A program made the translations under genes and the position numbers. The notes under the pieces were generated by a model. That model was not told where the DNA came from, did no database searches, and worked only from the letters and a program-made list of their open reading frames with translations. Positions 17,924 to 26,524 of a stretch of DNA of 64,000 nucleotides are shown one piece after another; position 1 is the first letter of the stretch, and each line of letters starts with the position of its first letter. Source of the stretch: Amycolatopsis coloradensis (GTDB lineage: Bacteria > Actinomycetota > Actinomycetes > Mycobacteriales > Pseudonocardiaceae); NCBI RefSeq assembly GCF_001953865.1, contig NZ_MQUQ01000012.1, positions 310,001 to 374,000 of the forward strand. The letters run 5' to 3'.

Positions 17924-18669
17924 GACGGGCGATCCTCGCACGCGCCCGGACCGGGGGCCCAGTAGCGGTACCTGTGGTGCTCCGTACAGCCCAGGTTCTC
18001 GTACAGCTTCAGCGCGCCGGAGTTCGCCACCGCGACCTGCAACAGCATGCCCGTGGCGCCCTGAGCAGCGCCCCAGGCGCCCAGCGCGTTCATCAGCCCA
18101 CGCGCCAGCCCCCGTCGACGGAACTCCGGCCGGGCCGCCAACCGGGCGACGTGCAGCCACTCGCCGACGATCGCGCCGCGCACCGCCCCGGCCGTGACGC
18201 CGTCCAGCTCGGCGACCCCGAAACCGACTTTGCCGGTGCCGAGAACGTGCCGCGGCGCCTCCGCGGGCTCCGCACCGCCCGCCGTCATCTCCCACCATCC
18301 GGGCGTCGGCTCGTCGAGGATCACCGCTCCCGCCGAGGTCCCGCGCGAGAGCGGCCCGGTCATCACGCGCACCTCGTGCGCGGGACGGTGTTCCACATAC
18401 TGGACCCAGCCGCAGTCCTCGATGGCTTCCTCGGTGGACGTGTTCTGGATCACCTGAACGACCGGCGGGATGGCATGATCGTGGGCGAAGTCACAGACCT
18501 GTTTCAGGGTGTCTGGCAGCGGTTTTCCCGGGTCGCCTATCGCCAGGGCGCTGTTCGCCCTGGCGGTGAACCCGTCCGCCCAGCGCAGCCTCCAGTCCCC
18601 GATCCGGCGCTCCAGCAGGGGCGTCCAGGCCTGACTGCAGGTGAGCTCGAGCATTTCCGCACTGTTCAC
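17920..18669 (-). CDS. GNAT family N-acetyltransferase
   Basis: This 249-aa protein has a C-terminal GNAT fold with the acetyl-CoA pyrophosphate loop RPEFRRRGLARGLM and the final NSGALKLYENLGCTEHHRYRYW block. The N-terminal half (WTPLLERRIGDWRLRWADGFTARANSA) fits two-domain actinobacterial acetyltransferases. It is first in the F420 operon and is coupled to fbiA by GTGA. Substrate unknown; the tight coupling makes involvement in F420 or its substrates possible, though simple co-regulation is as likely. M. tuberculosis has whiB2 near this point instead. Confidence 0.85.
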   Translation of the reverse strand: MNSAEMLELTCSQAWTPLLERRIGDWRLRWADGFTARANSALAIGDPGKPLPDTLKQVCDFAHDHAIPPVVQVIQNTSTEEAIEDCGWVQYVEHRPAHEVRVMTGPLSRGTSAGAVILDEPTPGWWEMTAGGAEPAEAPRHVLGTGKVGFGVAELDGVTAGAVRGAIVGEWLHVARLAARPEFRRRGLARGLMNALGAWGAAQGATGMLLQVAVANSGALKLYENLGCTEHHRYRYWAPGPGACEDRPS

Positions 18670-18707
18670 GGTTAGATTGTGCCAAGGAAGGCAGTGGGAG
18701 GAACCCG

Positions 18708-18902
18708 ATGAGCATCGCGCGCAAGGACGACCGGCACAACGAAGACCTGGTCCGCGAGATCTCCGACGGCTTCAACCGGGCACTGGGCTCGGAGAAGGCC
18801 GTCGAGGAGGCGGACGCCGAAAAGGCGAAACCCGCCGCGCCGAAGTTCGTCATCACTGGGGACAGCAGGGCCACTCCGCCGCCTCGCCGGAAGGACCGCT
18901 GA
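18708..18902 (+). CDS. small conserved-looking hydrophilic protein
   Basis: This 64-aa protein begins MSIARKDDRHNEDLVREISDG, with a short amphipathic helix, then an Ala/Lys/Glu-rich stretch and a basic PPPRRKDR tail. No domain is recognised. A good GGAGGAA ribosome site lies 8 bases before ATG 18708, supporting translation. It starts 38 bases from the divergent GNAT-fbiA operon, so its promoter overlaps that of the F420 operon. Confidence 0.65.
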   Translation: MSIARKDDRHNEDLVREISDGFNRALGSEKAVEEADAEKAKPAAPKFVITGDSRATPPPRRKDR

Positions 18903-19012
18903 AAGCCCATACCCGGGGTACGGATAAGGGTGGCCTAAGCGGGCCGGTCGCGCCCGTGGGCGCGTAATGTCCGTTGCAGACTGGTGAAGCAGAGACAAAG
19001 CAGGAGTGCGCA

Positions 19013-19333
19013 GTGACCTACGTGATCGCCGAGCCCTGCGTCGACGTGCTCGACAAGGCGTGTATCGACGAGTGCCCCGTGGACTGCATCTACGAGGGTG
19101 ACCGGATGCTGTATATCCACCCGGACGAATGCGTCGACTGCGGTGCCTGCGAGCCGGTCTGTCCCGTCGAAGCGATCTACTACGAGGACGACGTCCCCGA
19201 CGAGTGGAACGACTACACCAAGGCCAACGTCGACTTCTTCGACACGCTGGGCTCGCCCGGCGGCGCCTCGAAGGTCGGCAAGACCAGTCACGACCCCGCC
19301 TTCATCAAGGCTCTTCCCCCGCAGGGCGAATGA
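19013..19333 (+). CDS. fdxA: 7Fe ferredoxin
   Basis: This 106-aa ferredoxin has the actinobacterial 7Fe pattern: Cys9-x7-Cys17-x3-Cys21 plus a later Cys50 for the [3Fe-4S] cluster, and Cys40-x2-Cys43-x2-Cys46 with Cys25 for the [4Fe-4S] cluster. GTG 19013 has AGGAG 8 bases upstream and gives VTYVIAEPC, the family N-terminus; an earlier in-frame codon is not used. It overlaps dapC by four bases (ATGA). M. tuberculosis has the same pair (FdxC-DapC, Rv1177-Rv1178). Confidence 0.94.
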   Translation: MTYVIAEPCVDVLDKACIDECPVDCIYEGDRMLYIHPDECVDCGACEPVCPVEAIYYEDDVPDEWNDYTKANVDFFDTLGSPGGASKVGKTSHDPAFIKALPPQGE

Positions 19334-20418
19334 GCCGGATCGCCCTTCCTGATTTTCCCTGGGACTCCCTCGCCGGAGCCAAGGCGAAGGCCCAGGCGCA
19401 TCCCGGCGGCATCGTCGACCTGTCGATCGGCACGCCGGTGGATCCGGTCCCCGAGAGCATCCGCGCGGCGCTCGCGTCCGTTTCGGAGATCCCGGGGTAC
19501 CCGACCACGCACGGAACGCCCGAGCTGAGGGCGGCCGCGATCGACGCGCTCGCGCGGCGACACGGTGTCGAAGGCGTCCCCGAAGCCGCCGTCCTGCCGA
19601 CGATCGGTTCGAAGGAACTGGTCGCCGCGCTGCCGCGTCAGCTGGGCTTCGGCCCTGGTGACCTCGTTGTCATCCCCGAAGTGGCGTACCCGACGTACGA
19701 GGTCGGCGTGCTGCTGACGGGTGCTTCGCTGCTACGCGCGGACAGCACGTTCGCGCTCGGTCCGCAGCGGCCGTCGATGCTGTGGCTGAACTCGCCGTCC
19801 AATCCGACCGGCCGCGTGTTCGGTGCCGACCACCTGCGCAAGGTCGTCGAATGGGCGCGGGAACGCGACGTCGTCGTGGTCTCCGACGAGTGTTATCTGG
19901 CGCTGGGCTGGGAAAGCGAGCCCGTGTCGATCCTGCACCCGTCGGTGCACGGTGGCTCCCTCGACGGTCTGCTGGCCGTCCACTCGCTGTCGAAGTCCGC
20001 GAACCTCGCGAGCTACCGCGCCGGGTTCGTCACCGGTGACCCGAAGCTCGTGGCCGGGCTGCTGGAGATCCGCAAGCACTCCGGGCTGATCATGCCGCGG
20101 CCGGTGCAGGAGGCCATGGTGGCCGCGCTGAAGGACGACGAAGCGCTTGCCGTGCAACGGGAGCGTTACGCACGTCGTCGTCTGGTCCTGCGGAAGGCGC
20201 TGCTGGACAGCGGTTTCGAGATCTCGCACTCCGAGGCGGGGTTGTATCTCTGGTCCACGCGCGGGGAATCCGCGCTCGACACGGTCGACTGGCTGGCCGA
20301 GCGAGGCATCCTCGCCGCGCCGGGGACGTTCTACGGGCCGGCGGGTGGCCGGCACGTGCGGATCGCGCTGACGGCCACGGACGAGCGGATCGAGGCGGCC
20401 GCGGAGCGGCTCGCTTAG
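19330..20418 (+). CDS. dapC: N-succinyldiaminopimelate aminotransferase
   Basis: This 362-aa class I PLP aminotransferase matches actinobacterial DapC, which converts N-succinyl-2-keto-6-aminopimelate to N-succinyl-LL-DAP in lysine and peptidoglycan synthesis. It starts [16 protein letters not shown] and has [26 protein letters not shown] (Asn contacting PLP) and the Schiff-base lysine Lys222 in [27 protein letters not shown] carries the substrate arginine. It is translationally coupled to fdxA. dapD and dapE lie 3.6-5 kb downstream, separated by accessory genes. Confidence 0.92.
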   Translation: MSRIALPDFPWDSLAGAKAKAQAHPGGIVDLSIGTPVDPVPESIRAALASVSEIPGYPTTHGTPELRAAAIDALARRHGVEGVPEAAVLPTIGSKELVAALPRQLGFGPGDLVVIPEVAYPTYEVGVLLTGASLLRADSTFALGPQRPSMLWLNSPSNPTGRVFGADHLRKVVEWARERDVVVVSDECYLALGWESEPVSILHPSVHGGSLDGLLAVHSLSKSANLASYRAGFVTGDPKLVAGLLEIRKHSGLIMPRPVQEAMVAALKDDEALAVQRERYARRRLVLRKALLDSGFEISHSEAGLYLWSTRGESALDTVDWLAERGILAAPGTFYGPAGGRHVRIALTATDERIEAAAERLA

Positions 20419-20444
20419 CTTGGTGGAAGCGGTGACAGGGACTT

Positions 20445-21053
20445 TCAGCCCACGTCGCGGCCCGTGAACCCCCGATAGACGAACCGCGTGAGTGCCTCGA
20501 CGGCTTCCTCCTCGGAGGCCGATGACGGGTCGAGCAGCCACGTGTGCGCGAAACCGTTGAGGAGTTCGACCATCATCGCGAGCGAAAGCCGGTCCGACGC
20601 GGGCAGTTCCATCCCCGCCGCGGTGACGTACCCGAGGTGGTCGAGGATGTCCGCCGCCTGATCGGCGCCGAACCGCGCGAACGTGCGCGCGAAGTCGTCG
20701 TTGACCATCGCCGCCTGGCGCAGCGCCAGCATCGTCGCGGCGTTGTCCCGATGGAAGTTCCAGTACTCGCGGACGTGCCAGCGCACCGCGTCCGGGTCGG
20801 TGAAGTCGGCTTTGTGTTCCGGCAAGGCCGCGTTGACGTCGCTCATCGCCGCCAAGTCCGCGAGGAGCGCTTCGAGCAGCTCTTCCTTGCTCGCGAAGTG
20901 GTTGTAGAACGATCCCGCCGCGCGCCCGGCCTCCGCCGTGATGTCGGTGATCTTGGTGTTTAGGTACCCCTTCACCGCGAAGACGCGCTTCGCCGCGTCC
21001 TTGAGCGCGGACTCGGTCTCCGCCGCCTTCTCCTTGCGGCTCGTCGCCGTCAT
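20445..21053 (-). CDS. TetR family regulator
   Basis: This 202-aa protein has an N-terminal TetR helix-turn-helix (about 15-60: KDAAKRVFAVKGYLNTKITDITAEAGRAAGSFYNHFASKEELL) and an all-helical ligand domain. ATG 21053 follows AAGGAGG; the upstream in-frame ATG is not favoured. It is divergent from a FAD monooxygenase, and the 79-bp gap contains two tandem copies of a 14-bp palindrome, so it very likely represses that gene and itself until an aromatic or antibiotic-like ligand binds. Ligand unknown. Confidence 0.92.
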   Translation of the reverse strand: MTATSRKEKAAETESALKDAAKRVFAVKGYLNTKITDITAEAGRAAGSFYNHFASKEELLEALLADLAAMSDVNAALPEHKADFTDPDAVRWHVREYWNFHRDNAATMLALRQAAMVNDDFARTFARFGADQAADILDHLGYVTAAGMELPASDRLSLAMMVELLNGFAHTWLLDPSSASEEEAVEALTRFVYRGFTGRDVG

Positions 21054-21092
21054 CGGCACCTCCTTGACACGGAAGGCTAGCAACGGTCATGC

Positions 21093-21121
21093 TGAATCTA
21101 TATTCACTGAATCCTAATTCA
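21093..21121. promoter_or_regulatory. tandem TetR operator
   Basis: Two copies of TGAATnnnnATTCA (21093-21106 and 21108-21121), each a perfect 5-bp inverted repeat, are spaced by one base (15-bp period). They end 11 bases before the monooxygenase start and lie upstream of the divergent tetR start. A period of 15 bp would place two repressor dimers about 1.5 helical turns apart. Confidence 0.75.
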
Positions 21122-21132
21122 CTGGAGGAGAG

Positions 21133-22536
21133 ATGACCGGGGTACTGATCGCGGGAGCCGGGCCGACCGGGCTCACGCTGGCCATCGATCTCGCCCGCCG
21201 CGGTGTCGGCGTGCGGATCGTGGAGAAGGCCGAGACGTTTTTCGAGGGCTCGCGCGGCGACGGCATCCAGCCGCGCACGCTGGAGGTCTTCGAAGACCTC
21301 GGCGTACTGGACGCGGTGCTGGCGGCGGGTCAGGCGCCGGTGCCCCTGCGGATCCACCTGGGCGGCGAGGTCGTCGGCGAGCGGATGATGGCCGAAGTCG
21401 TCGAGCCGACGCCCGCCGTGCCGTATCCGAACGGCTGGTTCCTCGGCCAGTCCCGGACCGAGGGGATCCTGCGCGACCGGCTCGCCGAGTTCGGTGTCCA
21501 CGTCGAGCTCGGCACCCCGCTGATCGGCTTCGAGCAGGACGCCGACGGGGTGACCGCCGAACTGCCGGGCGAGCGAGTCCGGGTCGACTACCTCGTCGGC
21601 GCGGACGGCGGGAAGAGTTTCGTGCGCAAGGCGCTCGGCGTCGCGTTCGAGGGCACCACCGACGAAGCGATCCGCATGTTGCTGGGTGACGTCCAGGCCG
21701 AAGGACTCGATCGCGCATGCGGGCACTGGTTCGCGAAGCCCGAGGAGCCGATGTCGGGGATCGTGCTCACGCCGCTGCCAGGGGTCCCGTACTTCCAGTT
21801 CGGCGCGCCGCTGGGCGAGGGCGAGGTCGAGGCGTCGCTGGGCACGTTGCAGGCCCGGCTCGACGCGCTGTCCGGCGGCGGCGTCCGGCTGCACGATCTG
21901 GCGTGGTCCACGGTGTGGCGGCCGAACATCCGGCTCGCGGAGCGGTTCCGGGACGGCCGCGTGTTCCTCGCCGGCGACGCGGCGCACGTCCATCCCCCCA
22001 CCGGCGGGCAGGGGCTCAACACCGGCGTGCAGGACGCGTACAACCTGGGCTGGAAGCTCGCCGACGGGTCACGCGAGCTGCTCGACAGCTACGAGCCGGA
22101 GCGGCGAGGAGTCGCCGCGCGGGTGCTGAAGATCAGCACCGAGCTGCTCGAGAAGTACACCGAGGGGGCGGACGACGCCTACGAGCGCGGCGAGAACACC
22201 CGCCAGCTCGACATCGGTTACCGCGGCGGACCGCTCGCACCCGAGGCGTCCGGCCGGATCCGGCCCGGAGACCGCGCGCCGGACGCGCCGCTGGTGGACG
22301 CGAACGGCAAGGCCGTCCGGCTGTTCGAGCTGCTGCGTGGTCCGCAGGCCACGGTGCTGGTGTTCGGCGACGGCCCGGCCCCCGAAGGCGCGCGCCGGAT
22401 CCTGCCCGCGGGCGGCGCACTGTCCGATGGGGACTTCGAGGACGTCGGCGGGCACGCCTTCGCCGCGTACGACGCCGAGAACGGGCGCCAGGTGTCGATC
22501 CGCCCGGACGGCTACATTCGCGGGCTCACCGCCTGA
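21133..22536 (+). CDS. class A FAD-dependent aromatic monooxygenase
   Basis: This 467-aa flavoprotein hydroxylase of the PheA/TfdB/rifampicin-monooxygenase group has the Rossmann motif GAGPTGLTLA (9-18), the DG motif YLVGADGGKS and the GD motif GRVFLAGDAAHVHPPTGGQGLN. The C-terminal ~100 residues form the thioredoxin-like dimer domain (IRPGDRAPDAPLVD). A GGAGGAG site precedes ATG 21133. With the divergent TetR gene it forms an inducible pair likely to modify an aromatic compound or antibiotic. The 3' end overlaps the convergent CHAD gene by 25 bases. Confidence 0.9.
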   Translation: MTGVLIAGAGPTGLTLAIDLARRGVGVRIVEKAETFFEGSRGDGIQPRTLEVFEDLGVLDAVLAAGQAPVPLRIHLGGEVVGERMMAEVVEPTPAVPYPNGWFLGQSRTEGILRDRLAEFGVHVELGTPLIGFEQDADGVTAELPGERVRVDYLVGADGGKSFVRKALGVAFEGTTDEAIRMLLGDVQAEGLDRACGHWFAKPEEPMSGIVLTPLPGVPYFQFGAPLGEGEVEASLGTLQARLDALSGGGVRLHDLAWSTVWRPNIRLAERFRDGRVFLAGDAAHVHPPTGGQGLNTGVQDAYNLGWKLADGSRELLDSYEPERRGVAARVLKISTELLEKYTEGADDAYERGENTRQLDIGYRGGPLAPEASGRIRPGDRAPDAPLVDANGKAVRLFELLRGPQATVLVFGDGPAPEGARRILPAGGALSDGDFEDVGGHAFAAYDAENGRQVSIRPDGYIRGLTA

Positions 22537-23483
22537 GCGGCCTCGTCGACCTCCGCCCATACGTCGCGCCATACGGCACGGACCCCGGCGCGGCGCAGCA
22601 GTTCTTTCTCCGCGACCCGGCCCGCGACGAAGGCGACCTCGGAGTCGACCGAGTTCACCACTTCGCGCATCCGATCGGCGGCGATACAGGCGTCCTGATG
22701 GTCCCCGAGAACGGTCTGAAGGTCTTTCGTCGCCTTGATCAGCCGTTGGATCCTCGCCGCCTGCTTCTTCTTCGCAGCGGGCTTGGCCATCTCAGCGGCG
22801 TAGCGCAGCTTCTTGCCGTAGATGCGAAGCGCGTGGAGGTCGTCATCCGGAGGATCAGCGGGAAGCGCCTTCACGGCCTTCGCGAGCTTTCGATGCGGCT
22901 TCGCGAGCCCGGCGACGAGATCGGCCGAGGTGAGAGGGGCCGCGGAGGTGGGTTCTTCGGCTACGGGCTGCCGGGCAAGACGGCCGATGCCCTGCAACAT
23001 CGAGGCGTACCGGGGGCTGGCGAGCGCGCGGGTGAGCCGCCGCTTCGCGACACCGCGTTCGGTGACGAACTTCGAGACCAGACGGCGCGCGGCCGGCTGG
23101 TCGCGCACCTCGAACTCGGCGACGACCTCGCGGAGATGGCCGATCAGGACGTCGAAGTCGCGGACCTCGCCGAGCGACTGGCCGAGCCAGCCGAGTTCGG
23201 CACGCACCGGTTCGGCGTCCGGGCCGACGAGGCGGCCCGACAGTTTGAGGACACTGCGCATCCGGCGCAGCGCGACCCGCATCTGGTGCAGGTCCTCGGG
23301 GTCGGCGCCGGATTTGGTGCCCGGTTCGTGCGCGAGGAGTGCGCGGATCTCGACGTCGAGTTTGACCCGGACGTGCGTGGCCGCCGGATCGTCCGGCCCG
23401 GCTTTCGCGGGCCGGTCGCCGAGCCCGAGCGCGGCCGGAGTGGTCGAAGGGGCGTTCTTGCGCGGCAGGGTCTCGGCTGTCAC
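22512..23483 (-). CDS. CHAD domain protein
   Basis: This ~323-aa protein is a CHAD domain: a helical bundle with conserved histidines and basic residues (DLHQMRVALRRMRSVLKL, GEVRDFDVLIGHL, LHALRIYGKKLRYAAEM, LQTVLGDHQDA), which binds polyphosphate. Positively charged pockets and free-standing architecture (no CYTH partner) suggest a polyphosphate-granule protein. GTG 23483 gives VTAETLPRKNAPST. The frame is open further upstream to 23552, but that extension reads through the 5' repeat region and is probably not translated. Confidence 0.9.
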   Translation of the reverse strand: MTAETLPRKNAPSTTPAALGLGDRPAKAGPDDPAATHVRVKLDVEIRALLAHEPGTKSGADPEDLHQMRVALRRMRSVLKLSGRLVGPDAEPVRAELGWLGQSLGEVRDFDVLIGHLREVVAEFEVRDQPAARRLVSKFVTERGVAKRRLTRALASPRYASMLQGIGRLARQPVAEEPTSAAPLTSADLVAGLAKPHRKLAKAVKALPADPPDDDLHALRIYGKKLRYAAEMAKPAAKKKQAARIQRLIKATKDLQTVLGDHQDACIAADRMREVVNSVDSEVAFVAGRVAEKELLRRAGVRAVWRDVWAEVDEAAQAVSPRM

Positions 23484-23531
23484 AAGATGAATTCTAGGTG
23501 AACTGGCAAGGTGGTCCAGGCCGTGAGAGAA

Positions 23532-23586
23532 GCAAGGGACCTTTGCTGTCACTCTCCCCCGGAAAGCGACAGCAAAGGTCCCTTGC
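23532..23586. repeat. family-B palindromic repeat, full hairpin
   Basis: A 19-bp perfect inverted repeat pairs 23532-23550 (GCAAGGGACCTTTGCTGTC) with 23568-23586. Each arm is itself nearly palindromic around GGACC. It lies upstream of the CHAD gene start. Single arms of the same family occur at 23930, 39584, 53221, 55411 and 56061. Confidence 0.85.
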
Positions 23587-23605
23587 TCTCTTTTCGTGCT
23601 GCCGC

Positions 23606-23666
23606 GGGTGTCGCGAAAGCCACTTTCGGGACATCAGACGTCCCGAAAGTGGCTTTCGCGACACCC
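23606..23666. repeat. family-C palindromic repeat, copy 1
   Basis: A 27-bp perfect inverted repeat (23606-23632 with 23640-23666) has a 7-base loop ATCAGAC and the core GTGTCGCGAAAGCCACTTT. The core 57 bases are the exact reverse complement of 41274-41330. Confidence 0.9.
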
Positions 23667-23673
23667 GGGAGAC

Positions 23674-23918
23674 CTAGACGGTTGATTCCGTGAAGATCGC
23701 GCGAAGTGGAGGGTTTACCGTTCGTCCGCGCGAAGGATCTCCGCTGGGGCGTTGGCCATCAGGGAGCCAACCGCTGTAAACGCCCGCAGCCACTGCACCC
23801 AATGCCACATTGGGACCATCAACCCCGCAGCGCGCCCGTCTCGACCGAGCCCCAACCGCCACCACCGTTACCTCACCAGTCACCCACTCACGCCACCTTC
23901 ACGGAATCAACCGTCTAG
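23674..23918. mobile_element. 245-bp MITE-like element with 22-bp terminal inverted repeats
   Basis: Perfect 22-bp terminal inverted repeats (23674-23695 and 23897-23918) begin and end with CTAG and read ACGGTTGATTCCGTGAAG inward. The 200-bp interior has no convincing gene; short frames on both strands merely read through the ends as FTESTV-stop. CTAG at both borders fits insertion at a CTAG/TA target, as used by IS630/Tc1-type transposases, so this is probably a non-autonomous element moved in trans. It sits among family-B and C repeats between the CHAD gene and dapD. Confidence 0.75.
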
Positions 23919-23929
23919 GAGACCCAAGC

Positions 23930-23949
23930 GATAGCAAAGGTCCCTTGCT
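23930..23949. repeat. family-B repeat, single arm
   Basis: GATAGCAAAGGTCCCTTGCT lies immediately right of the MITE-like element and downstream of the dapD stop. It is a half-hairpin copy of the family-B unit. Confidence 0.7.
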
Positions 23950-23997
23950 CCCGCGCGTGAAGTGCCCGGGCCGGGTCTCTTTCCGCACACCCGCAGG

Positions 23998-24984
23998 TCA
24001 GTTGGCGTGCAGGGCCGCGTTCAGCTCGATCCCGACGCCGGTGCGCGCGACGACCTCGACCGCGCCGGTCCCGGAGTTCCGCCGGAACACCGCGCCCGAG
24101 ATGCCGGACAGCTCCAGCGCCTTCACGACCTTGCCCTCGAAGCTCACCTTCGTGCCCGCGGTGACGTACAGGCCCGCCTCGACGACTGAGTCGTCGCCGA
24201 GCGAGATGCCGACGCCGCCGTTCGCGCCGATCAGGCAGCGCTCGCCGATCGAGATGGTCTCCTTGCCACCACCGGACAGCGTGCCCATGATCGACGCGCC
24301 GCCGCCGACGTCGGAGCCGTCACCGACGACGACGCCCGCCGAGATCCGGCCTTCGACCATCGAGGCGCCGAGCGTGCCGGCGTTGAAGTTGACGAAGCCC
24401 TCGTGCATGACCGTGGTGCCGTTGGCCAGGTGCGCGCCGAGCCGGGCGCGGTCGGCGTCGGCGATGCGGACGCCGGTGGGCACGACGTAGTCGACCATCC
24501 GCGGGAACTTGTCCACGCAGTAGACGGTGACGTTGCCGCGTGCCCGCAGCCGCAGCCGGGTCGCTTCGAAGCCCTCGACGGGGCACGGCCCGTGGTTGGT
24601 CCACACGACGTTCGCCAGCAGGCCGAAGATGCCGTCCAGGCTCGCGCCGTGTGGCCGGATCATGCGGTGCGACAGCAGGTGAAGGCGCAGGTAGACGTCG
24701 TGCGTGTCGCCGGGGGCGTCGGCGAGCCGGGCGATGGTCGTGCGGACCGCGACGACCTCGACACCGCGGTCGGTGTCCGGCCCGAGTTGGGCGGCGGCCG
24801 CCTCGCCGAGGGCCTCGGTGGCCTCTTCGGCGGTCAGCCGCACCGTGCCGGGTTTGCCGTCGGCGCTCTCGGTCAGCTTGGGCAGCGGGAACCAGGTGTC
24901 CAGCACCGTGCCGTCGGTCGTGACGGTGGCCAGTCCGACGCCGCCGGCGCCGGTCGTTTCGGGATCAGGGGTCTGCTCGCTCAC
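23998..24984 (-). CDS. dapD: tetrahydrodipicolinate N-succinyltransferase
   Basis: This 328-aa enzyme succinylates tetrahydrodipicolinate using succinyl-CoA, the branch-point step to DAP. It has the actinobacterial DapD form: an N-terminal mixed domain ([19 protein letters not shown]), then a left-handed beta-helix from about residue 185, with [20 protein letters not shown] and [14 protein letters not shown], ending in [13 protein letters not shown]. It lies head-away from dapE at 25451 with one lipoprotein gene between, similar to the Rv1201c-Rv1202 arrangement of M. tuberculosis. Confidence 0.95.
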   Translation of the reverse strand: MSEQTPDPETTGAGGVGLATVTTDGTVLDTWFPLPKLTESADGKPGTVRLTAEEATEALGEAAAAQLGPDTDRGVEVVAVRTTIARLADAPGDTHDVYLRLHLLSHRMIRPHGASLDGIFGLLANVVWTNHGPCPVEGFEATRLRLRARGNVTVYCVDKFPRMVDYVVPTGVRIADADRARLGAHLANGTTVMHEGFVNFNAGTLGASMVEGRISAGVVVGDGSDVGGGASIMGTLSGGGKETISIGERCLIGANGGVGISLGDDSVVEAGLYVTAGTKVSFEGKVVKALELSGISGAVFRRNSGTGAVEVVARTGVGIELNAALHAN

Positions 24985-25012
24985 GCCCTGAACGGTAACC
25001 CAGTGACCGGGC

Positions 25013-25402
25013 TCAGCCGCCGACGAGGCTCTTCACCGAGGTCAACGCCGCCGACATGTCGGCCAGCGCCTGTCCGCACGGGCCGCCGGGGGCCGCCTGG
25101 TCCTGGCAGTTCGCGGTGCGGAACGCCGAGATCGGGCGGTCGAGGGTGTCGGCGTGCGACGACAGGTCCGGGCGGCGCTTGCGGATGCCGCCCGCCGCGC
25201 CGGATAGTTCGGTGACGTACTTCTGGCAGCCCTTGGGCGACTCGGTGCCGGGCGTCAGGTAGCACTGGTCGGTGGTCAGCGCCTTGAGCTTGATCGGCAG
25301 CACGTCCGGCCCGGCGCTCTGGGTGGGCTTCACCGTCACCGGGGCCTCACCCGATCCGCAGCCGCTGGTCACCAGGAGAAGGCAGGCCACGATCACTCGC
25401 AT
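25013..25402 (-). CDS. putative lipoprotein
   Basis: This 129-aa protein has a short basic start, a hydrophobic stretch and a lipobox-like VTSGC with Cys15 as the predicted lipidated residue. The mature part carries three further pairs of cysteines ([27 protein letters not shown]), probably disulfide-bonded, in a small helical domain. ATG 25402 follows AAGGAG. The family is not recognised. It is directly upstream of dapD on the same strand with a 28-base gap, and divergent from dapE. Confidence 0.8.
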   Translation of the reverse strand: MRVIVACLLLVTSGCGSGEAPVTVKPTQSAGPDVLPIKLKALTTDQCYLTPGTESPKGCQKYVTELSGAAGGIRKRRPDLSSHADTLDRPISAFRTANCQDQAAPGGPCGQALADMSAALTSVKSLVGG

Positions 25403-25450
25403 GCGCACTCCTTCACGGTAGCCCCGCCGCCTCGCCGGTACGGTGCGGGC

Positions 25451-26524
25451 ATGCCTTCGCTCGATCTGCACGCGGACCCCGTCGATCTCACCGCCGCGCT
25501 GGTGGACATCTTCAGCGTCTCGGAAGAGGAGAAGGTCATCGCGGACACCGTGCAGGCCGCGCTGGAGACACAGGCGCCGCACCTCGAGGTGATCCGCAAC
25601 GGCGACGCCGTCCTCGCCCGCACGAACCTCGGCCGCCCTTCGCGGGTGATGCTGGCCGGGCATCTCGACACCGTTCCGGTCAACGAGAACATGCCGGTAC
25701 GTCGTGAGGGGACCGGTGACGACGAGGTCCTGCACGGCCTGGGCACCGTCGACATGAAGAGTGGCGACGCCGTTTTCCTGCACCTCGCCGCCACCGTGCG
25801 CGAGCCGAGGCACGATCTGACCTTTGTCTTCTACGACTGCGAAGAGATCGAAGCGACGAAGAACGGTCTCGGCCGCATCGAGCGCGAGTCGCCCGAGTGG
25901 CTGCGGGCAGACCTCGCGATCCTCGGCGAGCCGTCGAACGGCGGTATCGAGGGGGGTTGCCAGGGCACGATGCGGATCGAGATCCGCGTCGAAGGCGTCC
26001 GGGCGCACACCGCGCGCGGGTGGATGGGCGTCAACGCGATCCACGGCCTCGCCGAACCGCTGCGCAGGCTGGCCGAGTACACCCCGCGCGTGGTCGACAT
26101 CGACGGCCTGACCTATCGCGAAGGTTTGCAGGCCACCAAGATCGGCGGCGGTGTCGCGGGCAATGTCGTGCCGGACGAGGCCGTGCTCACGATCAACCAC
26201 CGGTTCGCACCCGACCGCGGTGCCGAGGAGGCCGAAGCGCACCTTCGCGAGGTCTTCGAGGGCTATGACGTCAAGATTGTCGACTTGTCGCCAGGGGCGC
26301 TGCCTGGTCTGAGCGCCCCCGCGGCGGCCGAGCTGGTCGCGGCGGCAGGCGGCAAGGTTGTCGCGAAGCTGGGCTGGACCGACGTCGCGCGCTTCGCGGC
26401 TCTCGGGATTCCGGCGGTGAACTTCGGGCCCGGCGACCCGACGCTGGCGCACACGCGGCAGGAGAACGTGCGGGCCGGTGAGATCCGGCAGGTCGCCGCG
26501 GTGCTGCGCGAATTCCTCAGCTAG
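25451..26524 (+). CDS. dapE: succinyl-diaminopimelate desuccinylase
   Basis: This 357-aa M20 metallopeptidase hydrolyses N-succinyl-LL-DAP to LL-DAP. Metal ligands are visible in LAGHLDTVP (His), [11 protein letters not shown] (bridging Asp), [13 protein letters not shown] (Glu-Glu) and the C-terminal AHTRQENV (His). The dimerisation domain contains [13 protein letters not shown]. The start ATG lies 48 bases from the divergent lipoprotein gene. Its 3' end overlaps the convergent kinase gene by 8 bases. Confidence 0.94.
   Translation: MPSLDLHADPVDLTAALVDIFSVSEEEKVIADTVQAALETQAPHLEVIRNGDAVLARTNLGRPSRVMLAGHLDTVPVNENMPVRREGTGDDEVLHGLGTVDMKSGDAVFLHLAATVREPRHDLTFVFYDCEEIEATKNGLGRIERESPEWLRADLAILGEPSNGGIEGGCQGTMRIEIRVEGVRAHTARGWMGVNAIHGLAEPLRRLAEYTPRVVDIDGLTYREGLQATKIGGGVAGNVVPDEAVLTINHRFAPDRGAEEAEAHLREVFEGYDVKIVDLSPGALPGLSAPAAAELVAAAGGKVVAKLGWTDVARFAALGIPAVNFGPGDPTLAHTRQENVRAGEIRQVAAVLREFLS

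Noticed and set aside
19732-21993. 753-codon minus-strand frame over dapC, tetR and the monooxygenase
   Set aside because: Shadow of three well-supported genes; no domain can be read in it.
23674-23883. short open frames inside the MITE-like element on both strands
   Set aside because: They arise from reading through the inverted ends (FTESTV-stop on both sides) and have no ribosome site or protein features.
23484-23997. small RNA gene or riboswitch upstream of the CHAD gene
   Set aside because: The structure is accounted for by palindromic repeats and the inverted-repeat element; no known riboswitch pattern recognised.
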